Of a DNA stretch of 5,730 nt, positions 5,520-5,730 are shown piece by piece (positions within the stretch are counted from its first letter, which is position 1; each line of letters starts with the position of its first letter). The position numbers and the translations under genes were made by a program. The stretch is from a bacterium (GTDB lineage Bacteria; Bacillota; Clostridia; Christensenellales; CAG-138): the NCBI GenBank assembly GCA_029218485.1, contig JAQXRK010000058.1, positions 1 to 5,730 of the forward strand, given 5' to 3'. The notes beneath the pieces are model-generated. The model ran no database searches and was not told where the DNA came from. It saw nothing but the letters and a program-made list of their open reading frames with translations.

Positions 5520-5557
5520 GGTATGAGAATGCAGCAAAAACCGGTTGAGGGATGAGA
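5512..5557 (+). repeat. Tandem-like direct repeat of the transporter gene tail
   Basis: CCGGTTGAGGTATGAGA (5512-5528) recurs as CCGGTTGAGGGATGAGA (5541-5557), 16 of 17 bases identical, with a 29-nt period. The first copy contains the stop codon of the substrate-binding protein. The second lies in the non-coding tail and forms a TTGAGG/CCTCAA stem (5545-5563) with the bases after it. Confidence 0.85.
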
Positions 5558-5565
5558 CCTCAAAG

Positions 5566-5730
5566 GTGCACTCTCGACTGGCTGTATGGAAAAGCGCCGT
5601 CCGTTTTGCTAAGGCAAGCGGACGGCATGAAGTCTGGAAGACAGCGACCGGTGATGGATTCTGATATCGGACTGGGATCAGCTTTGTGCACGCATATTAC
5701 GTACCAAGGCATAGATCGTCCCAATACCTC
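5566..5730 (+). mobile_element. Structured non-coding sequence; possible 5' part (domain I) of a group II intron, cut by the window edge
   Basis: No open frame of note lies here on either strand. The sequence begins GTGCAC, close to the group II intron 5' consensus GTGYG. It holds nested stems: ACTGGCTGT (5577-5585) with ACAG (5641-5644) and CCGGT (5648-5652) across a CGA bulge. Inside that is a hairpin GCCGTCCG/CGGACGGC (5596-5626) whose inner TTGC/GCAA is capped by TAAG. CTGAT/ATCAG (5661-5681) follows. CTTTG (5682-5686) and GTCT (5632-5635) could act as EBS1 and EBS2, pairing with CAAAG (5561-5565) and AGAC (5555-5558) just before the proposed boundary. These matches are short and could be chance. 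Other structured RNAs (a leader for the next gene, or an uncharacterised ncRNA) remain possible. Confidence 0.35.

Noticed and set aside
5596..5626. Terminator for the transporter gene
   Set aside because: The hairpin is strong but is followed by ATGAAGTC rather than T bases on the plus strand, and no T-run suits the minus strand either.
1..5730. CRISPR array, tRNA or rRNA genes, insertion sequence with transposase
   Set aside because: No regular repeat-spacer series, no tRNA cloverleaf or rRNA-like stretch, and no transposase-like coding frame was seen on either strand.

Overview
The window looks like a chromosomal segment of a moderately GC-rich Firmicute, most likely class Clostridia (Oscillospiraceae/Ruminococcaceae-like). 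The evidence is strong AGGAGG-type Shine-Dalgarno sites, sigma-A type promoters, and two blocks of Firmicute housekeeping genes: an IreB-RuvX-DUF1292 trio and an rpsB-tsf-pyrH-frr cluster. Taxonomy is inferred from gene content and order; no database was searched.

Layout: nearly everything lies on the minus strand and reads right to left. A sigma-A promoter (4425-4453) drives ireB, ruvX and a DUF1292 gene, which are tightly packed (ireB/ruvX share ATGA; ruvX and DUF1292 are 6 nt apart). This unit ends in a long hairpin terminator (3343-3382). The downstream arm of that terminator also carries the -35 of the next promoter, an extended -10 promoter with a perfect TATAAT (3330-3358). That promoter starts a structured leader of about 100 nt, then rpsB (ribosomal protein S2) and tsf (EF-Ts). 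A near-perfect terminator (1553-1585) separates tsf from pyrH (UMP kinase), with almost no room for a separate promoter, so pyrH probably depends on read-through. Next come frr (ribosome recycling factor) and a 67-aa hypothetical gene with a TTG start overlapping the frr stop. The left edge is where uppS would be expected from the usual gene order.

On the plus strand, divergent from ireB, lies one gene (4524-5519) for a lipoprotein substrate-binding protein of the NMT1/SsuA/THI5-like ABC transporter group. No permease or ATPase gene follows within the window. Instead the last 211 bases contain a 17-nt near-perfect repeat of the gene's tail and then a stem-rich sequence. This could be the 5' part of a group II intron or another structured RNA, and it is the least explained part of the window.

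Functionally, the left and centre serve translation (S2, EF-Ts, RRF) and pyrimidine nucleotide supply (UMP kinase). The right-hand trio links to Ser/Thr-kinase signalling (IreB) and RNA/DNA processing (RuvX). The rest of the window is ordinary core genome.
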